Numbered from the stretch's first letter, positions 9,716-18,721 are shown. The stretch is DNA of 64,000 bases from an uncultured Prochlorococcus sp. (GCA_902521995.1 CABYTO010000002.1:91420-155419), one strand, 5' to 3'. The notes: generated by a model from the sequence alone, not told the origin. Made by a program: numbers and translations.

Positions 9716-10453
9716 ATGCCAGCAAGTAGTAATTTCAATCAAGCTATTCGGGAAGCACAAACTAGTTCAATTGTTGGACCTAATGTTGTTCAAAAAGCTT
9801 TACCTTACGTTGGTGGAGGTATGGTTCTAACTTCTTTAGGCGTTTTAGCAGGTGTTTCACTCATAGCAACAAATCCTGGGCTTTTCCAGCCTCTTTCAAT
9901 AGTTGCATTAATTGCAGAATTAATTTTGTTTTTTATAGCCACAAGTGCTGCAAATAATGCAAATAATGCGAAGGCCCTACCCTTGTTGACAGCATTTAGT
10001 TTGTTAACTGGATTCACCTTAAGTGGAATAGTTGCTTTAGCAATAGGAACAATTGGTATTGGTTCTGTAGGAACAGCTGCCTTAGCCACTGGTATAACTT
10101 TCGTCATTGCCTCCTACACTGGCCAAAGAATGAGTGACAGTGTTGGACAAGCACTGAGCGGAGTAGTTGGTCTTGGTTTGATAGGTCTGCTTATAGCAAT
10201 GTTTGTCCAATTAATTGGAGGATTCTTTGCTCCAGGAGTTTTTGGAGGCTCAGGCCTCGAATTGATCATTGCAGGATTTGGAACTGTCTTATTTGTTGCA
10301 ATGTCTTTTGTTGATTTTTATACAATGCCAAGAAGATATAGTGACGATCAATACCTTGCAGGAGCTTTAGGTATGTATCTTACTTATATAAATCTTTTTG
10401 TTTTTATATTGAGATTAATGATTGCATTACAAGGCGGTGGAAGAAGAGACTAA
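9716..10453 (+). CDS. Bax inhibitor-1 / YccA family membrane protein
   Basis: Integral membrane protein of 245 residues with about seven hydrophobic helices, beginning near residue 28 (YVGGGMVLTSLGVLAGVSLI) and ending with the segment MYLTYINLFVFILRLMIAL. The pattern of helices, the ending DxYT/NLFVFILRLM motif and the length fit the BI-1 (TMBIM) family, whose members act as pH-sensitive calcium leak channels or interact with FtsH. The function in cyanobacteria is not established. It is followed by a clear hairpin terminator and faces the next gene. Confidence 0.85.
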   Translation: MPASSNFNQAIREAQTSSIVGPNVVQKALPYVGGGMVLTSLGVLAGVSLIATNPGLFQPLSIVALIAELILFFIATSAANNANNAKALPLLTAFSLLTGFTLSGIVALAIGTIGIGSVGTAALATGITFVIASYTGQRMSDSVGQALSGVVGLGLIGLLIAMFVQLIGGFFAPGVFGGSGLELIIAGFGTVLFVAMSFVDFYTMPRRYSDDQYLAGALGMYLTYINLFVFILRLMIALQGGGRRD

Positions 10454-10477
10454 ACACATTACGTAAATAACTAATTT

Positions 10478-10506
10478 AAAGCGTAGATTTGTTTCTACGC
10501 TTTTTT
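10478..10506 (+). terminator. Rho-independent terminator after BI-1 gene
   Basis: A perfect 7-base stem (GCGTAGA / TCTACGC) with a 6-base loop, flanked by AAA on the left and six T on the right. It lies 25 bases after the BI-1 stop and overlaps the end of the convergent hypothetical gene, so it may stop transcription from both sides. It is the only textbook terminator I saw in the core half of the window. Confidence 0.85.
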
Positions 10507-11032
10507 AATGGGCGATATCAAGAATTTGTTTTTTTATAAATTCTTTTTGCTCTTGGTCATACTTTACTAAATTATCAAAACTATTGCCCATATCATCTAA
10601 GTCTCTTAGGACTTGATTGACAGACTTTGTAACTGACTTAGTTTCTAGCAGTTTTAAAATAGCTTTACATCTATCTGAAATGTTTTCTGATGTTATCTCA
10701 TATTCATGATTATTATCTCTTCGATGAATAATAATTTGAGCGGAACTCATTATTAAATTTTTTACTACTATTTCTGTTACAGCATCACCACCTTCGATCA
10801 GTTTGTAAATTAGTGAAAAAGGAAGTTTATCTAACAAAAGACAATCTTTATCTGATAAAGCGTATGCAAAAAATCCTCTAAGTCCATTTCTTGTTTTAGT
10901 TAACTCAGCGATTCTATCTGCCAAAACCTCTTCGCTGAGTAAATCTTCACCCCACTCTTTGCACCATTCTGCAGATATGTTTATTGCTTGCGTGAAAGAA
11001 GCTTCTTTTAAATTTATGGTTTTTTTTTCCAT
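10505..11032 (-). CDS. Conserved hypothetical protein
   Basis: A 175-residue soluble protein without a domain I recognise. It is rich in charged helices, with no signal peptide or membrane segment. It starts at an ATG (MEKKTINLKEASF) and reads MSSAQIIIHRRDNNHEYE near the centre. Codon use resembles the neighbouring core genes. It is divergent from era (38-base spacer) and convergent with the BI-1 gene. I believe similar proteins are found in other picocyanobacteria next to era, but I could not search. No function is proposed. Confidence 0.8.
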   Translation of the reverse strand: MEKKTINLKEASFTQAINISAEWCKEWGEDLLSEEVLADRIAELTKTRNGLRGFFAYALSDKDCLLLDKLPFSLIYKLIEGGDAVTEIVVKNLIMSSAQIIIHRRDNNHEYEITSENISDRCKAILKLLETKSVTKSVNQVLRDLDDMGNSFDNLVKYDQEQKEFIKKQILDIAH

Positions 11033-11070
11033 TTTTGATCAGAATTTTATTATTGATGCATTAAGAATCT

Positions 11071-11982
11071 TTGTCCAATTATAGATCTGGGTTTGTAACT
11101 TTACTAGGAAGGCCAAATGTGGGTAAATCTACTTTAATAAATAAATTGATTGGAGAAAAAATAACAATTACTTCTCCAATAGCGCAAACTACTAGAAATA
11201 AATTAAAAGGAATACTTACTACAGACAATGGGCAAATAATTTTTGTTGATACGCCTGGTGTTCATAAACCTCATCATCGACTTGGAGAGATATTAGTAAA
11301 AAACGCAAAATCTGCAATTAATGGAGTTGATATGGTAATTTTTGTAATTGATTCAAGTGAAGAACCTGGTAGAGGTGATGAATATATTTTGAACTTTCTA
11401 CTCGCAAATAAAACTGAGTTTATTGTTGCATTAAATAAGTGGGATTTGGTTAATAAAGAATTTAGGAATTTACGATTAAATCAATATAGAAGATTTTTTG
11501 GAATTAATAGAAACTTTCAAGTTGTAAGCGCTTCTCAAGGAGAAGGATGTTCTGAACTAGTCGATATGGCTCTTAATTTTCTTCCTGAGGGACCAAAACT
11601 TTATGGCGAAGAGACGATTTGCGACCAACCATTAGATAACTTATTATCTGATTTAGTAAGAGAACAGGTATTAAAAAATACAAGAGAAGAAGTACCTCAT
11701 AGTGTCGCTGTAAAGATAGAAAAGAGAGAGGAAATGAAAAGGAAAAATGGAAAAGTTTTTACAGCTATTTTGGCTACTATTATTGTTGAAAGGTCCACTC
11801 AAAAAGGCATTCTTATTGGAAAGAAAGGTTCAATGTTAAAAATGATTGGTCAGTCAGCAAGATCAAATATGTCAAAATTAATTGATGGTCCAGTTCACCT
11901 AGAGTTGTTTGTGAAAGTTGTTCCAAATTGGAGAAAAAAAGAATCAAGGTTAATTGAGTTTGGTTTTGAGGAAGAATTCTAG
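11071..11982 (+). CDS. era: GTPase Era
   Basis: GTP-binding protein for 16S rRNA processing and 30S maturation. G1 is GRPNVGKS at residues 13-20, G3 DTPGVHKP near 58 and G4 NKWD near 122. The C-terminal KH domain is marked by ERSTQKGILIGKKGSMLK near 246. Length 303 is typical. The start is a TTG (SNYRSGFVT), since no ATG lies between it and the P-loop. The stop codon directly abuts the trmD start, so the two are translationally linked. Confidence 0.97.
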   Translation: MSNYRSGFVTLLGRPNVGKSTLINKLIGEKITITSPIAQTTRNKLKGILTTDNGQIIFVDTPGVHKPHHRLGEILVKNAKSAINGVDMVIFVIDSSEEPGRGDEYILNFLLANKTEFIVALNKWDLVNKEFRNLRLNQYRRFFGINRNFQVVSASQGEGCSELVDMALNFLPEGPKLYGEETICDQPLDNLLSDLVREQVLKNTREEVPHSVAVKIEKREEMKRKNGKVFTAILATIIVERSTQKGILIGKKGSMLKMIGQSARSNMSKLIDGPVHLELFVKVVPNWRKKESRLIEFGFEEEF

Positions 11983-12765
11983 ATGAGTGGTTTTAATTTT
12001 GATGTAATTACATTGTTCCCTAAAGCTTTTGAATTAATAAATAATTTAGGGGTCATAACAAGAGCTCTAGATAAGAATTTGATCGATGTAAATTTACATG
12101 ATTTAAGAGAATATGGAGAAGGTTCTTACAGGCAAGTAGACGATAAGCCTTATGGAGGAGGAGCAGGTATGGTATTAAAGCCTGAACCTATTTATAAGGT
12201 ATATGAATCAATTATAAAATCACCCAAAAGTAAAACTTTGCTGATGACTCCTCAGGGTAAAGTTTTAAAGCAAAAGGATCTTGCGAGATGGTCTACTTTG
12301 GATCAAATAATAATTATTTGTGGTCAATATGAAGGTTTTGATGAAAGGATTAGATGTTTAGCTGATGAAGAGATATCGATAGGCGATTATGTCCTTTCTG
12401 GAGGTGAAATACCTGCTATAACAATAATTAATGGTTTGACTAGGTTATTACCAGGGACTCTTGGTGATCCAGACTCCTTAGCCGATGAGAGTCATAATTC
12501 CTCTTTATTAGAATATCCTCAATATACGAGGCCTTTAACTTTTAAAGATATGAAAGTGCCGGATATTTTAGTGAGCGGTAATCATGAAGAGATTAAATCG
12601 TGGAGAAGAAAAAAAAGTTTTGAAAGGACATTAGAGAGAAGAAGTGACTTGATTTCAAATGAAAACTATAAAAAATCACCACAAAGTAAGAGAATAATAA
12701 AAGAATCTAATCAATTTATGAAATTCAGAATAGGTAATGAGTTCGATGTTTACCCTGACTGGTAG
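11983..12765 (+). CDS. trmD: tRNA (guanine37-N1)-methyltransferase
   Basis: Methylates G37 next to the anticodon, preventing frameshifts. SPOUT-fold signatures: [11 protein letters not shown] at the start, [14 protein letters not shown] near 55, [10 protein letters not shown] near 108, and [10 protein letters not shown] near 128, the knot that binds S-adenosylmethionine. The 260-residue length is slightly longer than the E. coli enzyme, with a basic tail. No gap separates it from era. It is the last core gene before an accessory block. Confidence 0.97.
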   Translation: MSGFNFDVITLFPKAFELINNLGVITRALDKNLIDVNLHDLREYGEGSYRQVDDKPYGGGAGMVLKPEPIYKVYESIIKSPKSKTLLMTPQGKVLKQKDLARWSTLDQIIIICGQYEGFDERIRCLADEEISIGDYVLSGGEIPAITIINGLTRLLPGTLGDPDSLADESHNSSLLEYPQYTRPLTFKDMKVPDILVSGNHEEIKSWRRKKSFERTLERRSDLISNENYKKSPQSKRIIKESNQFMKFRIGNEFDVYPDW

Positions 12766-13212
12766 TTATAAATGGATTCTTTTATTAATGTAATTGATGC
12801 TGATATGTCACTATTTAAGTGTCATCAAACAATCTGGTAATTGCAAATCATAAATCAACTACAAATAAATTTATAGTCTTAAATGCTTTATTAGATGTTA
12901 TTAAAAATACAAAATGAACTTAGTTAATAATGAATAAAACAAAATTATTTATTAGAAAATAATTTATAAACGAAAATATTTATGATGCATTTACATTCAA
13001 AATTGATAACTTTTTTCATTAAAAGATGATATTTATGGATATAACATGGAGAACAAAAAAACACTATTTTATCTTTAAAAAAATAAATGAAAACGATGTA
13101 ACTATATCTGGTGAAAAAGTGTTATTGGATATTAAGGGAAAAATGAATTAAAATGATTTTAGTTCTCTGATTCCTTTAAATTTTGAATGACCTTAAATGA
13201 GTCTAGATAAAC
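12766..13212. other. 447-base AT-rich spacer, left edge of accessory block
   Basis: Extremely AT-rich with many stops in every frame. Apart from a possible 41-codon frame (13026-13151) and a 22-codon frame starting at the ATG at 12772, I see no gene, RNA hairpin or repeat. It marks the switch from the conserved era-trmD pair to genes that look recently acquired. Confidence 0.6.
13026..13151 (+). CDS. Possible small protein or gene remnant (41 aa)
   Basis: An ATG-initiated frame reading MIFMDITWRTKKHYF and ending in GKVLL-like residues (SGEKVLLDIKGKMN), closed by TAA. Its charged, mixed composition looks more protein-like than the surrounding spacer, but no Shine-Dalgarno site or family was recognised. 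It could be a decayed end of a longer gene or chance. Confidence 0.2.
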   Translation: MIFMDITWRTKKHYFIFKKINENDVTISGEKVLLDIKGKMN

Positions 13213-14073
13213 ATGAATATATTAATCATTGGTGGTACAAGATATATGGGTATTTCATTGATTAAATATTTAGATAAATCTAATTCTTTTGATAATGTAT
13301 ACACCCTTAGTAAGCATCCCAATCCAGAATATAGTGATAAACATTTTATAGTAAATCGAAAAAATGTTGGTAGTCTAAAAAAAATTTTGTTACTTACAAA
13401 ACCCGACATCATTATTGATATGATAAATTTTGATGAAGAAGATTCTAAGAATATAGTAGCTTTTTATGAAGAAGGTTTATTAAAAAATCTAAAAAATTAT
13501 ATAGTCCTTTCAACTTTTTTTGTTTATCAATTTTTTGATATTAATGTATTTAAAGAAAAAAATCTTTTATCTTTAGCTCAAGGCAAAGAAATTACTGATG
13601 AGTACACTAAAAGAAAAATTTACATGGAAAATGCTTTATATGAATCTGAACTTTTTCCTAAAACAACAATTATAAGATTCCCATTCGTTTTTTCATTTGA
13701 CGACTACACAAATAGATTTCAAAAACTATGTAAAATATCTATTAATTCTAAAATAAATACTTTTAAAAATAAAAATAAATTTTCAATGATTAGTAAAAAA
13801 TGTGCAGTTCAAAGCTTAACTTTGTTATCAAAAATTGATCCACTGGGATTTATAGATATTGCGAATAAAAACTGTTACGAAATTAATCAAATTGTTGAAC
13901 ATATAAGTAAATTCAAAAATAATAATGTTACTTCAAAATTAATTAGCCTTAAAAGTAACCCATATCCTGTTAATTGTAATTTATGTTTATCTAACAACAA
14001 AATAAATTTAAATAAACCGCTGCTTCAAGCTATTGAAGAAGAGGCAAAGCAGTATTTTAAAAATAAAAATTAA
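13213..14073 (+). CDS. NAD-dependent epimerase/dehydratase-like (SDR) protein
   Basis: A 286-residue extended-SDR protein. The N-terminal nucleotide loop is IIGGTRYMG (residues 4-12), a variant of GxxGxxG. The YxxxK active site pair appears as DEYTKRKIYMEN near 137, with STFFVYQF upstream as the serine/threonine position. The C-terminal half is short and very lysine/asparagine-rich. It resembles the atypical sugar-nucleotide or isoflavone-reductase-like branch; the substrate is unknown. It opens the accessory block between trmD and ispF. AT content is higher than in adjacent core genes, which suggests acquisition or relaxed selection. Confidence 0.7.
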   Translation: MNILIIGGTRYMGISLIKYLDKSNSFDNVYTLSKHPNPEYSDKHFIVNRKNVGSLKKILLLTKPDIIIDMINFDEEDSKNIVAFYEEGLLKNLKNYIVLSTFFVYQFFDINVFKEKNLLSLAQGKEITDEYTKRKIYMENALYESELFPKTTIIRFPFVFSFDDYTNRFQKLCKISINSKINTFKNKNKFSMISKKCAVQSLTLLSKIDPLGFIDIANKNCYEINQIVEHISKFKNNNVTSKLISLKSNPYPVNCNLCLSNNKINLNKPLLQAIEEEAKQYFKNKN

Positions 14074-14169
14074 TTTTGATTGATTAAATTTTATTTATTA
14101 TTAAATTTTTAAAATGATATTATTTATATTGGCTAGCTTTAAAAAAATTTACTATTTCTTTAAATTATT

Positions 14170-14868
14170 ATGGAGATAGCGTTTTTTTCAGATATCCATG
14201 GAAATATAGATGCTTTACGCGCAGCTGTAAATGAGGCTAAAGAAAAAGGTATAAATAAATTTATTGCCTTAGGTGATTATGTTGGTTACTATTACAAACC
14301 AAATCAAGTTATTGAATGCCTTTTAGATATTAATGCAGTTATGATTAAGGGCAATCATGAGGAATTAATTTTTAAGGCCTTAAAGGACAAAAAATATCTA
14401 GCATATTTAAATGATAAATATGGCCATGGTCATGAAATAGCGCTTTCTCAACTATCAAATGAATTTATTAATATTTTAAAAAAATTGCCTAAAACTAGAA
14501 CTTTAAAATTAGCTGATAATATTGAGATTCTTATATGCCATGGTTCTCCAAAATCTATAAATGAATATTTATATCCAGATGTTACTTCAAAAAAAGTAAA
14601 TGAAGTTCTTGGTAAGTATGATTATCTTGCGTGTGGACATACTCATTACCAAGCAATTATTAAAAATAAAAATAGATTGCTTTTTAATCCCGGCTCTGTA
14701 GGGCAACCTAGAGAGAGAGGAAAAAAAGGTGCTTGTTGGTGTAGTTTTGATACTAAAACTAAGAAAGTAAAATTTTACGATACGAAATACGACAGAACAA
14801 ATGTTATTAAATCTGCAAAGAAATTTGATGAAAAAATAGATTATCTTTATAAGGTTTTGGAAAGATGA
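14170..14868 (+). CDS. Metallophosphoesterase (YfcE / MJ0936-like)
   Basis: Calcineurin-like phosphoesterase of 232 residues with a full set of metal ligands: FSDIHGN (residues 6-12), ALGDYVGYY near 34, IKGNHEE near 61, ICHGSP near 124 and CGHTHYQ near 157. Members hydrolyse phosphodiesters or phosphomonoesters; the substrate cannot be inferred. It overlaps the next gene by four bases (ATGA), so it is translationally coupled to an ATP-grasp protein, suggesting a joint small-molecule pathway. Confidence 0.85.
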   Translation: MEIAFFSDIHGNIDALRAAVNEAKEKGINKFIALGDYVGYYYKPNQVIECLLDINAVMIKGNHEELIFKALKDKKYLAYLNDKYGHGHEIALSQLSNEFINILKKLPKTRTLKLADNIEILICHGSPKSINEYLYPDVTSKKVNEVLGKYDYLACGHTHYQAIIKNKNRLLFNPGSVGQPRERGKKGACWCSFDTKTKKVKFYDTKYDRTNVIKSAKKFDEKIDYLYKVLER

Positions 14869-15824
14869 AAAATATTTTAATTACAGGAATAGGAGGAGAT
14901 TTAGGTCAATCTATATCAAGAGTAATTTCTGATGAATTTCAGGAAATTAATATTTATGGATCAGATTTAAATAACCTCAATTCAGGAAATTTATTTTGCG
15001 ATGAAATATATTTTCTTCCATTTGCTTCTGATAGTAATTATATTTCTAACCTTGTGGATTTAATGAATAAATTAAAAATAGATTTATTAATTCCATCTAC
15101 TGAACAAGAGCAATCTAAAATTTTGACAAATTTAAAAAATAATAAGCTTCAAAATTTTGATGTCTTAGGTTGTTTCCCTGAGATTTATTCAATTGGAAGA
15201 GATAAATTAGTTACAATTGAATGGTTATCTGATAAAGGTATTCAAGTACCTTATACAAAACTTATTTCAAATATAGATAAAGAAAATATCGTTAGAATTT
15301 TAAATAAATATAAAAAATTAATTTTAAAAAAAAGAGAGGGCTCAGGATCAAGAGAAATATTTATCATTGAAAAATTATCAGAAATACCAAAACAGGTTTA
15401 TGAAGAACCTTCTAAATGGATTATTCAGGAATTCATACCAAACGATAGTGGAGAATATACAATAGCAGTTTCAGTTTTAAATAATAACTCTAATTACATA
15501 CAGTTTAAAAGGATTTTGAATTATGGATCTACAAGTCATGCTGAAGTAATCAACAATAAAGAAATTAATAATCTTGTAAAAAAAATTATTAATAATTTAA
15601 ATTATGATGCCGCTTTTAACATACAACTTAGATTGAAAAATGGCGTCCCAATGATATTTGAAATTAATCCTCGATTCTCTTCAACTGTATACGCTAGACA
15701 TTTAATGGGATTTCCTGATTTAGCTGAGTGGATTTCTTATCGATTAGAAAAGAAAAAAAATTTTAAATATAATTTTAAAATTGGATCGAAATTTTACAGA
15801 TATTTTGCTTATGAAATTAGATAA
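14865..15824 (+). CDS. ATP-grasp domain protein (carbamoyl-phosphate-synthase-like)
   Basis: A 319-residue protein with an N-terminal Rossmann-like region (ILITGIGGDLGQSISR, residues 4-19) and a central ATP-grasp fold: KLILKKREGSGSREIFI near 152, WIIQEFIPNDSGEYTI near 186, and the metal-binding FEINPRFSSTVYARH near 265. Such PylC/CarB-like ligases join a carboxylate to an amine or hydroxyl group, and stand-alone versions are common in glycan or secondary-metabolite clusters. Coupled to the upstream phosphoesterase by a four-base overlap. Its stop lies one base from the end of the convergent acetyltransferase gene. Confidence 0.82.
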   Translation: MKNILITGIGGDLGQSISRVISDEFQEINIYGSDLNNLNSGNLFCDEIYFLPFASDSNYISNLVDLMNKLKIDLLIPSTEQEQSKILTNLKNNKLQNFDVLGCFPEIYSIGRDKLVTIEWLSDKGIQVPYTKLISNIDKENIVRILNKYKKLILKKREGSGSREIFIIEKLSEIPKQVYEEPSKWIIQEFIPNDSGEYTIAVSVLNNNSNYIQFKRILNYGSTSHAEVINNKEINNLVKKIINNLNYDAAFNIQLRLKNGVPMIFEINPRFSSTVYARHLMGFPDLAEWISYRLEKKKNFKYNFKIGSKFYRYFAYEIR

Positions 15825-15825
15825 A

Positions 15826-16305
15826 TTAAATTAACTTTAATAAGTAAGTTTTTTGAACAAATGAAGAATCTAATTCAATCAATGCTTTTTCTAGAAGAGT
15901 ATTTGATGGATTAATATTTACGTGAAAAGAGCTACTATAAACTGATTTTTTTTGATTTGTTGGTTTGTATTTGCTTAATATGAAAATAATTGCTTCTTTG
16001 TAATCATTTATATTATCTGAAATAAGATTTAAACCTATTGAATTCTCAAAAGTTAAATATAAAGTACCTATTTTTTCGGAATTTTTCTTAACTATAAACC
16101 ATTCTCTGTAAGGGTTTTTTTTTACGAATTCTAAATGCTCTGCTAATGAGGGCTTCTTAATATTGCTAATGGGAAATTTCATTAAACAAATAAACTTGTA
16201 TAAATCATTTATGTGATCTTGATTTTGTATATTAACTTTTTCCAAGTATAAATCTCTACGTTTAACTTGGTTTGAGTTTTGATATTTCATAGCTAAAAAA
16301 GTCAT
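15826..16305 (-). CDS. GNAT-like acetyltransferase (uncertain)
   Basis: A 159-residue protein whose middle reads EHLEFVKKNPYREWFIVKK then EKIGTLYLTFENSIGLNLIS, the beta-strand layout seen in PseH/RimJ-type GNAT enzymes, where an aromatic HW or EW pair precedes the acyl-CoA site. The P-loop (Q/RxxGxG/A) is not clearly conserved, so the assignment is tentative. Its N-terminus (MTFLAMKYQN) offers a second ATG at codon 6. It converges with the ATP-grasp gene and closes the accessory block. Confidence 0.55.
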   Translation of the reverse strand: MTFLAMKYQNSNQVKRRDLYLEKVNIQNQDHINDLYKFICLMKFPISNIKKPSLAEHLEFVKKNPYREWFIVKKNSEKIGTLYLTFENSIGLNLISDNINDYKEAIIFILSKYKPTNQKKSVYSSSFHVNINPSNTLLEKALIELDSSFVQKTYLLKLI

Positions 16306-16754
16306 TTCTTAATAGTGCTTAAATTAATACCACAAAAGGAAAATATGCATTTGTAATTACAGATTAGTTTATGATATTTTTATGATACATTAAAACTAAT
16401 GCTACAATTAAATATTTTCAGCGGTTTTTTAGTTATTTAGAAATTCTTCCTCAGTAGGTTTATTTATCAAAAAGATATTAGTTAAAATTTATTATTAATG
16501 AACCATGCTAAGTAGCTCATTATTATAAAATTACTTTTTCATTTAGTAAAAACATCCGCAGTATTTTTGTATGATCTAAAAAGGGAATATGTAAATGATA
16601 CTTCTACTAAACAATTGGTAATTAAGGGTTCTTTTTATTGGTAAAATATTAATTAAGGAGGAATAAAAGTATTATTTTTTGATAAGTTAATTATTATCTA
16701 TATGGAATTACAGATAAATTACAGGTTGTTTTTACATGCTTCTTACCCTTTGCT
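16306..16754. other. 449-base AT-rich spacer, right edge of accessory block
   Basis: No convincing gene. It contains a strong Shine-Dalgarno-like TAAGGAGGA at about 16654-16662 that is not followed by a usable start codon, possibly the stump of a deleted gene. The last 60 bases presumably contain the ispF promoter. No RNA gene or repeat was found. Confidence 0.55.
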
Positions 16755-17255
16755 ATGAAAGGTTCTACACCTAAGTTTCGTATAGGTAATGGATACGATA
16801 TTCACAGACTAGTAAAGGATAGAGATTTAATTATTGGAGGTGTAAAATTGCATCATCCTGAAAATTTAGGATTGGATGGTCATAGTGATGCTGATGTTTT
16901 AAGTCACTCAATAATGGATGCATTATTGGGAGCACTTTCGCTAGGTGATATAGGAAAGTATTTCCCCCCATCTGATGAAAAATGGAAAAATGCTGATAGC
17001 TTGTTTTTGTTATCAAAAGTAATTGACTTGATAAGACGAGATGGTTGGGAAATAAATAATATTGATAGTGTTCTTGTCGCTGAAAGGCCAAAAATCATGC
17101 CACATATAAACCTAATGAGAAAAAATATTTCTGAGATCTTAAATATTGATAAAAATTTAATTGGGATTAAAGCAACTACGAATGAAAAATTGGGTCCAGA
17201 AGGGAGAGAAGAGGGTATAAGTTGCCATTCAGTAGTGTTACTTGAGAATAAATGA
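16755..17255 (+). CDS. ispF: 2-C-methyl-D-erythritol 2,4-cyclodiphosphate synthase
   Basis: Fifth step of the MEP isoprenoid pathway, forming the cyclic diphosphate. Zinc ligands appear in GNGYDIHRL (Asp and His near residues 14-16) and [20 protein letters not shown] near 41. The GKYFPPSD loop and the C-terminal [17 protein letters not shown] are also typical. Length 166. It overlaps the following gene by four bases, giving an ispF-TIGR03792-larB operon. Confidence 0.96.
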   Translation: MKGSTPKFRIGNGYDIHRLVKDRDLIIGGVKLHHPENLGLDGHSDADVLSHSIMDALLGALSLGDIGKYFPPSDEKWKNADSLFLLSKVIDLIRRDGWEINNIDSVLVAERPKIMPHINLMRKNISEILNIDKNLIGIKATTNEKLGPEGREEGISCHSVVLLENK

Positions 17256-17698
17256 AATTAAATTTAAATTTGAAAAGAAAATTTCAAAGATTTTGTTTAG
17301 CATTAATTTGTCTATTAGTTTTAATTTCTCAATCTGATATTCCCAATTTAAAAGCTCTTCCTATGGATAATTATCAAGATGAAATGGTCATAGAGGAATT
17401 AAGACTTAAAGTCCCTGCTGATGCAAAGGCAGCATGGTTGAATGCTGAAAAAGAAATATGGGAGCCATGGTTATTTTCTCAAGATGGTTTTTTGGGGAGG
17501 CAATTATTTTGGGATAAAGAAAAAGAAGAGGCTTTAATATTGGTAAATTGGAAAAGTAAACAATTATGGAAAAGTATACCAATCTCAGAGGTAAATGTAG
17601 TCCAACAAAAATTTGAAAATAAAGTTAAAACTACTTTAAATACAAGAGAAAATCCTTTTGAATTAATTTATGAGGGAGAGTTAGATAAGCAAGGATGA
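17252..17698 (+). CDS. Exported TIGR03792-like cyanobacterial protein
   Basis: A 148-residue protein with an N-terminal basic stretch and one hydrophobic segment ([14 protein letters not shown], about 14-28), so exported or membrane-anchored. The mature part begins [21 protein letters not shown] and includes [19 protein letters not shown], an antibiotic-monooxygenase-like ferredoxin-fold pattern that I associate with the uncharacterised cyanobacterial family TIGR03792. No catalytic function is known. It overlaps ispF and larB by four bases on each side, showing a tightly coupled operon. Confidence 0.72.
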   Translation: MKLNLNLKRKFQRFCLALICLLVLISQSDIPNLKALPMDNYQDEMVIEELRLKVPADAKAAWLNAEKEIWEPWLFSQDGFLGRQLFWDKEKEEALILVNWKSKQLWKSIPISEVNVVQQKFENKVKTTLNTRENPFELIYEGELDKQG

Positions 17699-18351
17699 AT
17701 TTTGATATCAGATTTGACTTCCAAAGAAGAGAGAGGCTTGGACTCATTGAGGCAATTTGGGGACAAGACAAGAGCATCGACCAATTAAAAAGATTATCTG
17801 AAAATGTATTAGGTAAAAATGAGGTTGTTTTCATTACCAGGATTAATAGTGAAAAAGCTGATGATCTTTTAGATTTGTATGATGATGCACGGTTCTATGA
17901 AGAAGCAAAATGCCTCATAATTGGAGAAAATCAAAAAAAACTCAATACAAATAAAAAAGTTGCGATAATTTCAGGGGGTTCTAGTGATTTAGCTGTCACA
18001 CTTGAAGCTAAATTGACTCTTGAAATTTATGGTGTGAATTGCCAATCTTTTATAGATGTTGGAGTAGCAGGACTGCATCGATTAATCAGTCAGTTAGAAG
18101 AAATTAATAAATATGATGTATTAATAGTTTGTGCTGGAATGGAGGGAGCCTTGGCAACTGTTGTGGGAGGATTGTTGGCGCAACCAATAATCGCAGTACC
18201 TGTCTCGGTTGGTTACGGAGTTAGCAAGAATGGAGAAACTGCTTTAAATAGTATGCTGTCAAGCTGTTCTCCAGGGATCGCTGTTATGAATATAGATAAT
18301 GGTTACGGAGCAGCAATGGCTGCTCTAAGAATTATTAAGAGTATTTCCTAA
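17695..18351 (+). CDS. larB: LarB-like carboxylase (PurE-related)
   Basis: Shares the PurE fold. In Lactobacillus, LarB carboxylates and hydrolyses nicotinic acid adenine dinucleotide in nickel-pincer cofactor synthesis. The 218-residue length fits. Motifs: DFQRRERLGLIEAIWGQDKS at the N-terminus, VAIISGGSSDLAV near 81, FIDVGVAGLHRL near 116, VCAGMEGALATVVGGL near 143 and VGYGVSKNG near 167. LarC and LarE, needed for the cofactor, are not nearby and I do not know of a nickel-pincer enzyme in Prochlorococcus, so the physiological reaction is uncertain. It overlaps the upstream gene by four bases. Confidence 0.88.
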   Translation: MNFDIRFDFQRRERLGLIEAIWGQDKSIDQLKRLSENVLGKNEVVFITRINSEKADDLLDLYDDARFYEEAKCLIIGENQKKLNTNKKVAIISGGSSDLAVTLEAKLTLEIYGVNCQSFIDVGVAGLHRLISQLEEINKYDVLIVCAGMEGALATVVGGLLAQPIIAVPVSVGYGVSKNGETALNSMLSSCSPGIAVMNIDNGYGAAMAALRIIKSIS

Positions 18352-18355
18352 ATAA

Positions 18356-18487
18356 TCACCTTTTCTCGATTTCTAATAGGTTTTCTATCCATAAATTGAG
18401 TTGTTTTGAAAGCATTCCTTCTTCTCTCATTTTTATAGCCTTAATAACAACTTCAGTGTTTACCCACTCTGGAAATCTTTTCGGCAT
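18356..18487 (-). CDS. Small conserved-type hypothetical protein (43 aa)
   Basis: An ATG-initiated minus-strand frame reading MPKRFPEWVNTEVVIKAIKM and ending ENLLEIEKR, closed by TGA five bases beyond the larB stop. The composition is amphipathic and helical with a Pro-Lys-Arg start and two tryptophans, unlike translated spacer. It looks like one of the many short genes of Prochlorococcus. No function is known to me. Confidence 0.6.
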   Translation of the reverse strand: MPKRFPEWVNTEVVIKAIKMREEGMLSKQLNLWIENLLEIEKR

Positions 18488-18553
18488 TTATTTTATATTC
18501 AGTAATTATAATTTGGTACAAATTTTTATAAAAACAAGATCTAAGTAACAAAT

Positions 18554-18721
18554 TTAATCTTTTTTGTATGATTTGGCCCCTAATCTGGATAATTCAGAAG
18601 AGGTACGTTCACTTTCTACATTTTTTAATCTTTCTATTAACTCCGAAAGATCTTTATGCGCTAACTCCCCATTTTGTTCCCATTTAAGAGATCGTGAATT
18701 ATAATCAATATTTTCTTTCAT
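18554..18721 (-). CDS. Small hypothetical protein (55 aa)
   Basis: ATG-initiated frame reading MKENIDYNSRSLKWEQNG and continuing with a predicted amphipathic helix, HKDLSELIERLKNVESERT, ending GAKSYKKD. Charged and soluble, with clear codon structure in an otherwise noncoding gap. It is about 65 bases upstream of the 43-residue gene on the same strand. Function unknown. Confidence 0.6.
   Translation of the reverse strand: MKENIDYNSRSLKWEQNGELAHKDLSELIERLKNVESERTSSELSRLGAKSYKKD

Noticed and set aside
15826..16305. PseH as the partner of the pseudaminic-type methylase
   Set aside because: It lies 39 kb away in a different block and lacks a clear GNAT acyl-CoA loop; the link is not supported.
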